Positions 18,962-27,907 are shown, counted from the first letter of the stretch. The stretch is 41,291 nucleotides of DNA from Planctomycetota bacterium (GCA_021790385.1 JAJYDW010000034.1:1-41291); one strand, 5' to 3'. Translations and numbers: made by a program. Notes: a model not told the origin generated them from the sequence alone.

Positions 18962-19252
18962 AAGATTATCAACATTATCAAGGTTATCAAGATTTTCATA
19001 CATTTTAAGGCTCCGATGGGACGGTGTTTGGGCGCAGTGCAGGCGCAGCGGTCGAATTCGTTTTTCAGGCAGAGTGCGGGCCGGTGCCTCGACGGGACCA
19101 ATAACGGTGCACGTATTTACTTGTCAATGGGCGCCGGCATTTTTAGGGATGTCCGGATGCCCACGGTCAGGCGGAACAGACTGGGCTGCACAAGGCAGGC
19201 GAGCCTTCAGGGCCACGACAAGATAACTTCACACTTTTCGGCTGGTTGTTTT

Positions 19253-19363
19253 GGCGGCTGGGCATTGCTGGTTGCTCCTTATAAATCCGCGGGTGGGGTA
19301 TGCGCGTCGCTTACGCCTCGCCGGCGGTTAAAACTCCTGGACCGCAAAATATGAATTTATTTT
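19253..19363 (+). repeat. Dispersed hairpin repeat, copy 1 (degraded right half)
   Basis: This copy shares GGCGGC(T)GGGC, TTGCTCCTTA, CCGC, TATGCGCGTCGCT and GCCTCGCCGGC in the same order and spacing as the copy at 30863-30988. The central arm can pair as GCGT with ACGC around CGCTT. The right part (AAAATATGAATTTATTT) only loosely matches the ATTCATACACTTTATTTCC of the other copies. It lies upstream of the tRNA-Arg in a gene-free stretch. Confidence 0.7.
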
Positions 19364-19527
19364 GCGAGACCCGTTATTCGGGAGTTCCGCTGGGAGATAG
19401 TAGGCGGGGCATGGAGGGGGATAAATGAGAGAGGAGAAAGTAGAGAGTTGAAAGTAGACGAGGCGCGGCTACGCCGCGAGACGGGAGTCGGGAGACGGGA
19501 GTTGGGAGATACGTATTTTGCCGCAAG

Positions 19528-19601
19528 TGCGCCCGGCAGGAGTCGAACCTGCAACCTTCGGATTCGTAGTCCGACGCTCTATCCAATTGAGCTACGAGCG
19601 C
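19528..19601 (-). tRNA. tRNA-Arg (anticodon ACG)
   Basis: This 74-base tRNA on the minus strand folds as a full cloverleaf. The acceptor GCGCTCG pairs with CGGGCGC (one G-U), followed by discriminator A at 19528. The D-arm is GCTC...GAGC, the anticodon arm CGGACTACGAATCCG has ACG at 19565-19567, and the T-arm is TGCAGGTTCGACTCCTGCC. ACG is normally edited to ICG by TadA and reads CGU, CGC and CGA. The CCA end is not encoded. Confidence 0.97.
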
Positions 19602-20188
19602 GAGTCCCGCTTCGCGGCGGCAAGCCAAGTATTATCCCGTATTTAATTGCAAACGCAACAAAGGCGGGCAAGCCGGTGGGATCCGTGGGCCTGTGACAGT
19701 TTATGCTGCCTTTTTTCTTGTCTTGGCCAAAATGTAAGCCAAGTGGTCGGCCCGCAGGCGTTCCCAGCGGGCTACGGGGGCATCGCCGGAATGTGCGGTC
19801 TGTGGCGTTTTGGTTGATCGCCGGTTCAATCCATGATCTAGGGCGGTGTCAATGTTCGCCGCGGCTGGAGGACCCCAGCCGGCTACGGAGTTTTACCACA
19901 AGGGACACAATGATACACAGACGTGGGCTGAGGCCCGCAGACGGGAGTAGGGAGTCGGGAGTTTTTAAACATGAAGAAACGACACGAAGGAGATCGATAG
20001 CGGACAGCAGGACAGCAGTAAGCGGTTGGTGTGATGGTAGCCGTCAACGGTTACAACATTTTAAGCCTGCTGCGGTATTGGCGGACCTAATCGGCCAGCC
20101 CTTGCCACGACAAAAGCTGTCACAGGCCCTGGGGTCGGAGCCGTGCCTCGCAGTTCGACTGCATCCAGGTTCAACAGGCATGTGACAT
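19602..20188. other. Intergenic stretch with short hairpin repeats
   Basis: About 590 bases lack a credible gene; a 160-codon plus-strand frame here has no family features. Two copies of CCCAGC(G/C)GGCTACGG occur at 19763-19777 and 19874-19888. Each forms the right side of a hairpin: GCCCGC with GCGGGC, and GGCTGG with CCAGCC. Degenerate CGGGAGT units near 19940-19965 match those at 19480-19508 on the other side of the tRNA. Confidence 0.55.
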
Positions 20189-20893
20189 TTAAGGTCTTTC
20201 CCCGGCCAGGGTGAAGCGGGCGAATAAATGTTGTCGGCAGGTCAGCCACGGGGCGCTGGCGCTGATGGCCCAGTTTGCGGCCTCGGATATGGTCCAGCCT
20301 TTTCGAATGGACAGGCGGGCATCGTATTTGATGGTGCGCGATGCAAATAACGTCATCATCTTTACCCATTGCAGGGCATGGTGATCGCGCAATAGATCAT
20401 TGACGATAACCCCGCGGCGGCTGATTCGCACCAGTTGAGCCACCACCGCCGCAGCCTGGGCGTCCGGCAGGTGGTGCAAAAACATGCTGGAAAGAGCGTA
20501 ATCCACGGAGCCATCGGCAAACGGCAATTGCAACGCGTCGGCTTGAATAAAGGCCAAGTTGGGCTGAGCAGGGCACCAAGAGCGGGCAATGGCCAACGTG
20601 CCGGCGTGGATATCCAGAGCTAAAATTTCAACTTTACGATTTTGGCGGGAGGACCAGGCCAAAATAGCCTGGGGAATATCGGCAGATCCGGTGGCCACAT
20701 CGACGATGCGAATGGGTTGACTGGATTGCGGCCAGCGTACCGACCATGCGCGTAAATAATTCAGCACAGCACGGGTGCCGCCAAGCCGGCGATTTACCCA
20801 GCGGATAAAGCGCAAATTGGACTTAAGATCGCGGGAAGCAATATCCGGCTCGTCCATGAATTCGCCGAGATGTACAGGGCGTTGGGGCAGCAT
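20189..20893 (-). CDS. Class I SAM-dependent methyltransferase
   Basis: This 234-residue methyltransferase has motif I as IVDVATGSADIPQAIL near residue 63, an acidic motif II ILALDIHAGTL, the IQADALQLPFADGSVDYALSSMFLHHLPD block typical of UbiE/Methyltransf_11 proteins, and VIVNDLLRDHHALQWVK. The last block resembles methyltransferases found beside polyketide-type synthases and flavin reductases, but none are adjacent here. The substrate is unknown. ATG 20893 is used; ATG 20857 is an alternative. It is 16 bases downstream of the lipoprotein gene on the same strand. Confidence 0.85.
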   Translation of the reverse strand: MLPQRPVHLGEFMDEPDIASRDLKSNLRFIRWVNRRLGGTRAVLNYLRAWSVRWPQSSQPIRIVDVATGSADIPQAILAWSSRQNRKVEILALDIHAGTLAIARSWCPAQPNLAFIQADALQLPFADGSVDYALSSMFLHHLPDAQAAAVVAQLVRISRRGVIVNDLLRDHHALQWVKMMTLFASRTIKYDARLSIRKGWTISEAANWAISASAPWLTCRQHLFARFTLAGERP

Positions 20894-20909
20894 CTTGGCA
20901 GCGGGTTCC

Positions 20910-21383
20910 TCAAGGTGCGGGCTGTGTGGTTATGGCACCCATGGGAGCAATGACCACGTAAATATGGGTGTGAAACCAGCCGTGGGTGATGGTGATGGTG
21001 CAGCTTTCCCCGGCCTTGGAAAAATTCAGTACCATGCGCTGCGAACCCTGCAGCGAAATGGTTTTCCAGCCATTGCCCGGCATGTTGTCTTCATAAAACC
21101 GGGCTACGGAAAGCCGCGGATCAGATCCTTTGTATTCCTGGTTTACCATGCGCAAGTTGGTTTTCGGCACGTAAGTGCTTTGCGAATGGGACAGGTCGAT
21201 GTGAAAACCGATGGGAATGGGTACATCGGCCACAGGTGGGTTGGGCGATGGTATGAGCTTGCTCATGCTGCTGCCGCTGCTGCATCCGGCGATAAGCATC
21301 GCCAGAACGCATAAAATGCCCAGGAAGCAAAAGCTACCGGCTGTGCGTATGGCATGAGCGGATAATTTCAACGATGTTGGCAT
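20910..21383 (-). CDS. Small lipoprotein of unknown function
   Basis: This 157-residue protein has an N-terminal signal peptide and a lipobox (ILCVLAMLIAGCSSGSS) with the modified cysteine near residue 34, so it is exported and lipid-anchored. The mature part contains PIPIGFHIDLSHSQS, VARFYEDNMPGNGWKTISLQGSQRMVLNFSKAGESCTITI, a pattern seen in small uncharacterised planctomycete lipoproteins (single alpha/beta domain). ATG 21383 has GGAG 7 bases upstream. I do not recognise a specific function. Confidence 0.8.
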   Translation of the reverse strand: MPTSLKLSAHAIRTAGSFCFLGILCVLAMLIAGCSSGSSMSKLIPSPNPPVADVPIPIGFHIDLSHSQSTYVPKTNLRMVNQEYKGSDPRLSVARFYEDNMPGNGWKTISLQGSQRMVLNFSKAGESCTITITHGWFHTHIYVVIAPMGAITTQPAP

Positions 21384-21545
21384 AAAGGTACTCCTTGTCT
21401 GGCTGGCCGACGTTACCCGGAACGCCCTGCTGTAAAGATTGTTGGACGGCTGGGCGTAATTGTCAAACGCCGTTTCACTTTCAGCTTACTTATGCCATAA
21501 TTGGCAGGAAGTTACAAGCCCGCGCGGTGATAGGAGTTTAATTTC

Positions 21546-22046
21546 ATGTCCAGTTCACGACGGATCAAGCTGCCGCAAGCTCCATCCACAGGCCCCGCTT
21601 TGGAGGGTTCCAGTCGGCCTGACCCGTGGTATGACATGGGGCTGAGGTTTCGTTGTACGCAGTGCGGGAATTGCTGTTCCGGAGGGCCGGGGTATGTTTG
21701 GCTGACATACACGGATATGGTGAAAATCGCAGGTTTTCTCAATCTGGCGGTGGATCAATTTACCAGGCGGTATGTGCGGCAGGTAAGCGGCGGCTTTAGC
21801 CTGGTTGAAAAAGCTGGCTACGACTGTATTTTCCTGAATCGCGAAAACGGCAGGGCGATGTGCGGTATTTACCCCGTTCGGCCGACACAGTGTCGCACGT
21901 GGCCATTCTGGAATCAAAACCTGACCAGTCCGGAGGCCTGGACTCATGCCGCCGCCCGCTGCCCCGGCATGTGCGATGCCGACGCTCCAGTGCATGTGGC
22001 GGACCATATCGAACGATGCCGCAACCATCCGGAATCGCCGCAATAG
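21546..22046 (+). CDS. YkgJ-family cysteine cluster protein
   Basis: This 166-residue protein has the family start FRCTQCGNCCSGGPGYVWLT, a CxxCGxCC motif, followed by DCIFLNRENGRAMCGIYPVRPTQCRTWPFW with further conserved cysteines. That pattern fits binding of zinc or an iron-sulfur cluster (UPF0153/CxxCxxCC). The biochemical role of the family is unknown. TAGGAG lies about 10 bases before ATG 21546. It converges on prfB with 2 bases between the stop codons. Confidence 0.9.
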   Translation: MSSSRRIKLPQAPSTGPALEGSSRPDPWYDMGLRFRCTQCGNCCSGGPGYVWLTYTDMVKIAGFLNLAVDQFTRRYVRQVSGGFSLVEKAGYDCIFLNRENGRAMCGIYPVRPTQCRTWPFWNQNLTSPEAWTHAAARCPGMCDADAPVHVADHIERCRNHPESPQ

Positions 22047-22048
22047 TA

Positions 22049-23165
22049 TTACGCTTTCTGGCTCATCGCTTTGTGCCGCAACTGGGCGTCGATAAATTCC
22101 TGAATATCGCCATCGAGAATTCGTTCCGGCTGGAAAACCTCGTATCCGTTGCGATGATCTTTGACGCGGCGGTCATCGAGCACGTAGCTGCGAATTTGCG
22201 AGCCAAAGGCGATTTCACCTTTTTCGCCATAGATTTTGGCCAGTTCCGCATCGCGTTTGGCTTCTTCCATGCGGCGCAATTTAGACTTGATTAAATCCAG
22301 AGCCAAGGCTCTATTTTGCACCTGTGATCGCTCGCTGGTGCAAACCACCTGTAATCCGGTGGGCTTATGGGTGATACGGATGGCGGAGGCTACTTTATTG
22401 ACATTCTGGCCGCCGGGACCGCTGGCCCGGACAAAGGCGATAATTTCCAGTTCATTTTCGGGGATGGGTAAATCTGCACCGCTGTCATCAAAGGCCGGCG
22501 TAACGTCTACACTGGCAAAGCTGGTGTGGCGGCGAGCATTGGCGTCAAAGGGGCTGATGCGCACCAGGCGATGGACCCCCACCTCGGAATTCATGTTGCC
22601 GGTGGCGTATTGGCCGCGCACCAGGAGCGTGATGCTGCGAATGCCAGCCTGTTCGCCATCGGTACGGTCCACCTCGCTGACATCCCATCCGCGTCGTTCA
22701 AAATATCGCAGGTACATGCGCAGCAACATGGAAGCCCAGTCGCAGGCTTCGGTACCGCCGGCTCCGGCATGAATTTGTACGTAGCAGTCGCCGGCATCGT
22801 GGGGGCCGTTGAACAGGGCCTGGAGTTCAACGGCGGCAAAGGCCTTTTCCTGCTGGATGAGCATGGCATCGGCCTCGTCGAGAGCCGCCGGATCAGCGGC
22901 TTCCTGGGCAAGCTCGACCATGGTGCGTGCATCCTGTAGGCCCAGGACGACCTGTTGGAACGGTTCAATCACAGCACGAAGAGTCTTGAGTTCGCGGATG
23001 ACTTTTTGAGCCAGTTCCTGGTGGTTCCAGAAATCCGGACTTTCCATCTGCACTTCAAGTTGTTTGAGACGATTTTGTTTGGCCCCAACGTCAAAGAGAG
23101 TCGCGGATGGTTGCGATCCGCGCCTCCAAGGATACCACCGCAGCCATTAAATTTTCCCGTGCCAT
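22049..23165 (-). CDS. prfB: Peptide chain release factor 2, with programmed +1 frameshift
   Basis: RF2 releases peptides at UGA and UAA. The gene starts at ATG 23165 (GGAG 7 bases upstream), runs 24 codons to an in-frame TGA at 23091-23093 in the context CTT TGA C, then continues +1 as GAC GTT GGG to 22049, about 371 residues in total. This is the autoregulatory frameshift site of bacterial prfB: slow UGA reading when RF2 is scarce favours the shift. Motifs are SPF for stop recognition (VRISPFDANARRHTSF) and GGQ for hydrolysis (ASGPGGQNVNKV). The usual AGGGGG stimulator before CTT is absent; CGCGACT stands there instead. Confidence 0.96.
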
Positions 23166-23267
23166 TGTTGCGCTCCTTAAATTACCGGATGATGGTATCC
23201 GCAAATGCGAGGTTTGTTAAATGAGGGCATGGTCATGGCTGAGGCTTAGGGGTGGTATAGCCAGGGA

Positions 23268-23346
23268 ATGCGCGTCGCTTGCGCCTTGCCGGCGGCCAAA
23301 AAGCCTGCGTCATATTCATACACTTTATTTCCTGACAGCCCCTTAG
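23268..23346 (+). repeat. Dispersed hairpin repeat, copy 2
   Basis: This copy runs from ATGCGCGTCGCTTGCGCC through GCCGGCGGCCAAAA and ATATTCATACACTTTATTTCC to CCCCTTAG. It matches the copy ending at 30988 base by base over most of about 79 bases. Its arm pairs GCGCG with TGCGC (one G-U). Its right end meets the stop codon of the GAF/receiver gene at 23343-23345. Confidence 0.8.
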
Positions 23347-25058
23347 GGATTTTTATTATCCGCCGCACCGTCAGGAGTCAGGGCGGAGAGGATGTGAGAC
23401 AGCAGTTGATCGACCTTAAATGGCTTGAACAGAACCGCCGTCAGGCCTTCCTGCGAAGCTCGGACGATGCTGTGGTTGGGATCATAGCCGAAGCCCGTCA
23501 TCAAAATCACCGGCGACTTATGGCCCAGGCGCTGCGCCGCACGATAGATTTCGTAACCGTTTTTATAAGGCATCTGAATGTCCGAGATGACCAGATCGTA
23601 CCGCGATTGACTGGAAAGCAAGGCCATCGCCTGCGCACCATCCGCCGCGGTATCCAGTACACAGCCACAGCGGCATAAGATGTCCTTGATCGTGTCGCGG
23701 ATGGCCGGCTGATCATCGGCAATCAGAATGCGTTTGCCGGCCAATCGCGGATCGGCGGTGGTTAACCCCTGCTCCGCACGGCCAAGAATGGCGCACGGCC
23801 CTTGTTTAACGGTCCGTAGATTGTCGCGGATGCGGGTGATGTTGGTGGTGATGTCCGTCAACCGCTGGAGCATATCGTCGTTACTGATGTAATGATCCCG
23901 CAGCAGGGCTACATCGGTGCTGATGTCATTGAGCGGCTGGGCGATTTCGCCTGCCACATCCTGTACCAGCCGGCCGCTGGTGATACGGCGTTCCACCACC
24001 AGAAGATCGAGAATGTTCAGAGCCAGGGCCACATAACGACCGAATATCTCGGCAAACTGGCGATCATCTTCGGTAAAAAAGGCATACGCTTCCGATTCAA
24101 TGTTGAAAATACCGATGACTTTGTCGCACAGCATCAGCGGCACGGTAAGACTGCTGCGGGCCATGTCCAATCCGGCAATATAGCGCGGATCACGCTGTAC
24201 ATCCGGGGCCAGGTATGATCTGCCCGTGGCCGCCACATGGCCGCTGATGCCGTTGCCCTCGGGCAGGGCGAAGAGTTCAATTTCAGCGGCTTCGGGCGGC
24301 ATGCCCACAGTAATAACAGGTTCAAGCTTGTTGGTTGTACGGTCCAGCAGGCGGATGGAAAAATGGTCGAAGTGCATCAACTGGCGGCAAAATTTGATAA
24401 TTTTTTCCTCCAGCAGATGCAGCCGCTCCATCACATTCAGGCGTGAAATAGCCTCCTCTTCCAGTCGGGAAAGCTCCTGTCCGGCCTGATCGATGGCGTC
24501 GATTTGCTGTTGCAGGCGGCGTGTGCTGCTGGCATCCCAGCATACCGCCACAACATGGAGCATCTGGCCCCGGGTATCGAGCACTGGGGAACAAACCAGT
24601 TCAAAAAAATGAGCGTCATCTATGGTAATGCCGAATTTACGCGATCGCACCGTGGCAGAGGGATGGGGGGTATCGGTGCCCGGAGCGGTGCAAAAACAAC
24701 GATACGCTTCCTGGCAGGTATCCACGATGCGCTGCCGGATATTTTCATCCCACAGACGCATGCGCCGGTTGGTCCACAATACCCTGCCGTTTTCATTGAC
24801 CAGGCATACTCCTTCGCCAATCGTATCCAGAATCAAAGTGGATTGCAGCGAGGCCAAGGCCCGGTCCAGCGGCAGAAAATCGGCCGTGTCGGAAAGCACC
24901 GCATCAAAGCTGCCGCCGCGCAAAGCCGCCAGCGCCGCGTCCATATTTTGTGCCACTACGACATCGTAACGCTGGCGGAGTTGGTCAATGGTTCCGCTGT
25001 TATGCAGCCCTGGTCCATCGAGAACCAGTATCCGTTGCAGGTTGGTGGAAGTATTCAC
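23343..25058 (-). CDS. PAS-GAF-receiver signalling protein without a kinase domain
   Basis: This protein of about 571 residues is cytoplasmic (no membrane helix). In order it has an N-terminal receiver-like fold (RILVLDGPGLHN, DAVLSDTADFLP), a PAS-like segment (LILDTIGEGVCLVNENGRVLWTN), a coiled linker, a GAF domain (FCRQLMHFDHFSIRLLDRTTN to FAEIFGRYVALALNIL), and a dimerisation-like helix pair (DVAGEIAQPLNDIS) that lacks the phospho-His. A true C-terminal receiver follows (ILIADDQPAIRDT, DLVISDIQMPYKNGYE, ILMTG, FKPF). No ATPase domain is present. GTG 25058 is chosen for its GGGAG site; ATG 25088 is an alternative behind a TATAAT at 25095-25100. It follows PTS enzyme I directly. Confidence 0.82.
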   Translation of the reverse strand: MNTSTNLQRILVLDGPGLHNSGTIDQLRQRYDVVVAQNMDAALAALRGGSFDAVLSDTADFLPLDRALASLQSTLILDTIGEGVCLVNENGRVLWTNRRMRLWDENIRQRIVDTCQEAYRCFCTAPGTDTPHPSATVRSRKFGITIDDAHFFELVCSPVLDTRGQMLHVVAVCWDASSTRRLQQQIDAIDQAGQELSRLEEEAISRLNVMERLHLLEEKIIKFCRQLMHFDHFSIRLLDRTTNKLEPVITVGMPPEAAEIELFALPEGNGISGHVAATGRSYLAPDVQRDPRYIAGLDMARSSLTVPLMLCDKVIGIFNIESEAYAFFTEDDRQFAEIFGRYVALALNILDLLVVERRITSGRLVQDVAGEIAQPLNDISTDVALLRDHYISNDDMLQRLTDITTNITRIRDNLRTVKQGPCAILGRAEQGLTTADPRLAGKRILIADDQPAIRDTIKDILCRCGCVLDTAADGAQAMALLSSQSRYDLVISDIQMPYKNGYEIYRAAQRLGHKSPVILMTGFGYDPNHSIVRASQEGLTAVLFKPFKVDQLLSHILSALTPDGAADNKNP

Positions 25059-25115
25059 GGCACTCCCTGGTGCAAGCCACAATTCCATGGCATGATTATA
25101 CCTTGCCCAGGGATG

Positions 25116-26876
25116 TTATCCGATGGGCGATTCCATGGCAAAAACTTCCGGCACCAGTTTGCGGGTTTCATCGTGCAGGTAGCTGGTAACCTGCTGTGGC
25201 TGCTCGAAACTCATGACCTTTCGGGCGATCTTTTGTGCATCGCCAAGATTGATGCTGCGAATGACTTTTTTTATCATCGGAATATTGTGCGGCGCAATGG
25301 ACAAATGGCGCAGCCCCATACCCAGCAGCAAAATGGTGAATTCCTTGTCGCCGGCCATTTCCCCGCACAGAGACATTCCGATTTTGCCCTTCTTGGCCTG
25401 CCGGATTACCGTGCGGATCAGGGACAGCACCGCCGGATGCGCGGCAGTGTAGAGCGAGGCCACCTTTTGATTGCCCCGATCCACGGCCAGTGTGTATTGA
25501 ATCAGATCGTTGCTGCCAATGGAAAAAAAATTCACGTCATGCACATAGGAATGGCACATCAAGGCGGCCGATGGCACTTCAATCATCATTCCCACCTGCA
25601 TCGACCTGTTATAGGCGATGTCTTCATAATCCAATTCTTCCATCACATCCTTGAGCGCCATTTTGGCCTGGCGCAATTCCATGACGTGTGAAATCATGGG
25701 AAACATGATGCGAATATCGCCGTGGGTGCTGGCTCGCAGCAGCGCTCGGAGCTGGGTTTTGAACATGCGCATACTGCCCAGACATAAGCGGATGGAACGG
25801 CACCCCAAGAATGGATTGTCCTCTTTGGGTTGATCGCCCTGCTGGAAATATTTGTCCGCGCCAAGGTCCAGGGTGCGGATGATGACGGGTTTGCCGGCCA
25901 TCTTTTCGGCGACTTCCATATAAGCGTTGTAGTGATCTTCCTCGGTTGGTTCTTTTTCGCTGGCGAGGTAGAGGAATTCAGTGCGATACAGGCCTATACC
26001 CTGCGCCCCTTTGGTCAGAGTGTTGGCTATTTCATGTGGGAATTCAATATTGCCCCACAGGGTAATATCGGTGCCATCGATGGTGCGGGCGGGCAGATCG
26101 CGAATTTGGGCCAGGCTGTTTTCATACCGATGGGCTCTCTCTTCGTAGCGGCGGTGTTCAGCAATGGTGGCGTCATCGGGATTGATAATGACCAGGCCGC
26201 TGAAACCATTGACAATCATCATGTCGCCGGTGGTTACCTCGTGGGTTATGTTTTCCAGCCCCAAAACGGCGGGAATACCCATGGAATTGGCGATGATGGC
26301 GGAGTGACTGGTTTGGCCGCCGGCTTCTATCGCTATGGCGCGCACCAGTCCTTTATCCAGCGACGCCATCTGCGAAGGTGTCAAATCGCGAGCCACCAGC
26401 ACCGATGGTTCGGTCATGTCGGTGATGCGACCGCGTTCCCGGCCGATGAGCTTATGAACCAGCCGTCGTTCAATATCATAAATATCTTTAACGCGATCTC
26501 GAAAAAGTGGATTGGGATGTTCCAGGAATATCCGGCCATAATCGCGCAAGGCTTTGTGGACCGCGTATTCTGCGGTCAGATGGAGTCCATCGATGCCCTG
26601 ATTAAAAGCCTTAAGCAGTTCTGGGTCGTTGAGCAGTCCCAGGTGAAAATCGAAAATAGCTCCCGTTTCTTTGCCCAGATTCCTGGTGGTGGCATCACGC
26701 AAAGTCCGGATTTCGTCGCTGGATGCGGTGATAGCATCCAGCAGGCGGATTCTCTCCCGTGCAATTTCCGTAACGGGAATCGACCTTCGCCCGATGCGCA
26801 ATTCATCCGGCGAATAGACGATCGCAGTGCATACCACCACGCCCGCGGAAACACCTATTCCCTTTCTTATTTCCAT
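25116..26876 (-). CDS. ptsI: Phosphoenolpyruvate-protein phosphotransferase (PTS enzyme I)
   Basis: Enzyme I takes phosphate from PEP and passes it to HPr. The 586-residue protein matches the family: the phospho-His is His191 in GGQTSHSAIIANSMGIPAV, the PEP-binding signature is FSIGSNDLIQYTLAVDRGN, and the active-site Cys lies in GMSLCGEMAGD. The N-terminus is MEIRKGIGVSAGVVV, as expected. No HPr or sugar-specific EII genes are present in the window, so it may serve a regulatory phosphorelay. The next gene encodes a GAF/receiver signalling protein. Confidence 0.93.
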   Translation of the reverse strand: MEIRKGIGVSAGVVVCTAIVYSPDELRIGRRSIPVTEIARERIRLLDAITASSDEIRTLRDATTRNLGKETGAIFDFHLGLLNDPELLKAFNQGIDGLHLTAEYAVHKALRDYGRIFLEHPNPLFRDRVKDIYDIERRLVHKLIGRERGRITDMTEPSVLVARDLTPSQMASLDKGLVRAIAIEAGGQTSHSAIIANSMGIPAVLGLENITHEVTTGDMMIVNGFSGLVIINPDDATIAEHRRYEERAHRYENSLAQIRDLPARTIDGTDITLWGNIEFPHEIANTLTKGAQGIGLYRTEFLYLASEKEPTEEDHYNAYMEVAEKMAGKPVIIRTLDLGADKYFQQGDQPKEDNPFLGCRSIRLCLGSMRMFKTQLRALLRASTHGDIRIMFPMISHVMELRQAKMALKDVMEELDYEDIAYNRSMQVGMMIEVPSAALMCHSYVHDVNFFSIGSNDLIQYTLAVDRGNQKVASLYTAAHPAVLSLIRTVIRQAKKGKIGMSLCGEMAGDKEFTILLLGMGLRHLSIAPHNIPMIKKVIRSINLGDAQKIARKVMSFEQPQQVTSYLHDETRKLVPEVFAMESPIG

Positions 26877-26912
26877 GACAAGTTTTCACTCGGCTGCGAA
26901 ACCCGCCACCCA

Positions 26913-26932
26913 CCCGCGCGAAACAGCGCGGG
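26913..26932. terminator. GC-rich hairpin between sigma factor and ptsI
   Basis: A perfect 7-bp stem, CCCGCGC with GCGCGGG, closes a GAAACA loop. It lies 37 bases upstream of the ptsI start and downstream of the sigma gene on the minus strand. No T-run follows on either strand, so it could be a processing or pausing hairpin, or a Rho-independent terminator in weak form. Confidence 0.4.
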
Positions 26933-27109
26933 CTGAAGGCAGGGGGCGTCGGAGCTAGGTGTGCGCGGCCTCATTCAAGGTCCAACCCGGCACACTGCCA
27001 ATTAGCATAACTCAAGGCCCGGTAAGAATCCACCGGCGTTTCATCCACCGGAACCAACGCTCCGGCCAACGCCCCAAGCCCACAGAACAAGTCCGGAGGA
27101 AAGAAGCCA

Positions 27110-27907
27110 TCATTCCTGCGTAAAATCTTTTGCGCGCTCCGCCATCTGTCCCTTGAGGCGCATGATAATGCTTGAATGCATCTGGCTGACACGCGATTCC
27201 GAAAGGTCGAGAGCTGCGCCGATTTCCTTCATCGTCATTTCTTCGTAATAATAAAGAATAAGAATTAAGCGTTCCGCACGGGACAGCCCCCGGGTGATAA
27301 GCTCTTTGATATCCCGCCGATGAATTTCGTCCACCGGTGAGGCGGCATTGCGATCTTCCAGAATATCAATCTCGCGGACATCCTTATTGTTGTCGGCGTC
27401 AAACCATTTACGCGACAGGCTGACCTGTGAAACGGTGTTGGAATCCTTGATCATCTTCTCGAATTCTTCAGCGGGGACGCCGATGCGGTCGGCAATTTCT
27501 TCGTTTGTCGGAGTGCGTCCCAATTCCATTTCCAGTTGCCGCGATGCCTGATCCACCTTGCTGGAGCGACTGCGCACCAGGCGCGGTACCCAGTCCATAT
27601 TACGCAACTCATCGAGAATGGCTCCGCGTATGCGCGGTGCGCAATAGGTTTCAAATTTAACGCCGCGATCAGGATCAAACGATTCGATGGCGTCCTTTAA
27701 ACCGAAGCTACCGGCTTGAATTAAATCATCCAGTTCCACTTCATCGGGGAGCTTGGCGTAAATGCGCTCGGCGTTGTATTTCACCAGGGGAAGGTATTCC
27801 ATCATGAGCAGGTTTCTCTGCACCTGGGTTTTATTGTGCACGAAACTTTGCCAGACATCGTTGATGTCCTGCTCGATAGCTGCCGTGGTCGTTCGAGTCT
27901 TAGCCAT
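27110..27907 (-). CDS. FliA/WhiG-family RNA polymerase sigma factor
   Basis: This is a 265-residue sigma-28-type factor. Region 2 is clear (YLPLVKYNAERIYAKLPDEVELDDLIQAGSFGLKDAIESFDP, then GVKFETYCAPRIRGAILDELRNMDWVPR). Region 3 is QLEMELGRTPTNEEIADRIGV and region 4 carries LSRAERLILILYYYEEMTMKEIGAALDLSESRVSQMHSSI. The protein should direct polymerase to flagellar-type or alternative promoters. ATG 27907 has AAGGAG 8 bases upstream, preferred over GTG 27916. No flagellar or anti-sigma gene is adjacent, so I leave the symbol blank: fliA would imply motility that the window does not show. Confidence 0.9.
   Translation of the reverse strand: MAKTRTTTAAIEQDINDVWQSFVHNKTQVQRNLLMMEYLPLVKYNAERIYAKLPDEVELDDLIQAGSFGLKDAIESFDPDRGVKFETYCAPRIRGAILDELRNMDWVPRLVRSRSSKVDQASRQLEMELGRTPTNEEIADRIGVPAEEFEKMIKDSNTVSQVSLSRKWFDADNNKDVREIDILEDRNAASPVDEIHRRDIKELITRGLSRAERLILILYYYEEMTMKEIGAALDLSESRVSQMHSSIIMRLKGQMAERAKDFTQE

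Larger units (their letters stand above)
18688..19527. other. Gene-poor, repeat-rich stretch
   Basis: About 840 bases hold no convincing gene. It contains two adjacent perfect hairpins (18723-18742 and 18776-18792), a run of eleven G (18951-18961), short tandem copies of a TTATCAA-type unit (about 18965-18995), a dispersed-repeat copy (19253-19363), a hairpin at 19464-19478 and degenerate tandem CGGGAGT units (19480-19508). On the minus strand a frame from 19003 reads NLDNLDNVDN, then a proline run from the G11 tract, then LSNPRFNLREIAPLIFAAAIGTS. That last part resembles the start of a helix-turn-helix segment and may be a gene remnant. Confidence 0.6.

Noticed and set aside
18590..19003. 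Minus-strand frame through the G11 tract as a full gene
   Set aside because: Only a short middle part looks protein-like. The rest is translated repeats and the antisense of the PDZ gene end. It is kept only as a possible remnant in the intergenic note.
19703..20185. 160-codon plus-strand frame
   Set aside because: It runs through hairpin repeats, has low-complexity translation and no ribosome site, so it is treated as non-coding.
25095..25100. TATAAT on the minus strand before the GAF/receiver gene
   Set aside because: It lies 16 bases past the ptsI stop without a matching -35, and the GTG start with a good ribosome site is further down. It may be chance, so it is not listed as a promoter.
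24504..25691. 395-codon plus-strand open frame
   Set aside because: It spans the antisense of two well-supported genes (the GAF/receiver gene and ptsI) and has no recognisable domain.
25830..26936. 368-codon plus-strand open frame
   Set aside because: It is antisense to ptsI, whose active-site motifs are intact. The frame is open because of the codon bias of the real gene.
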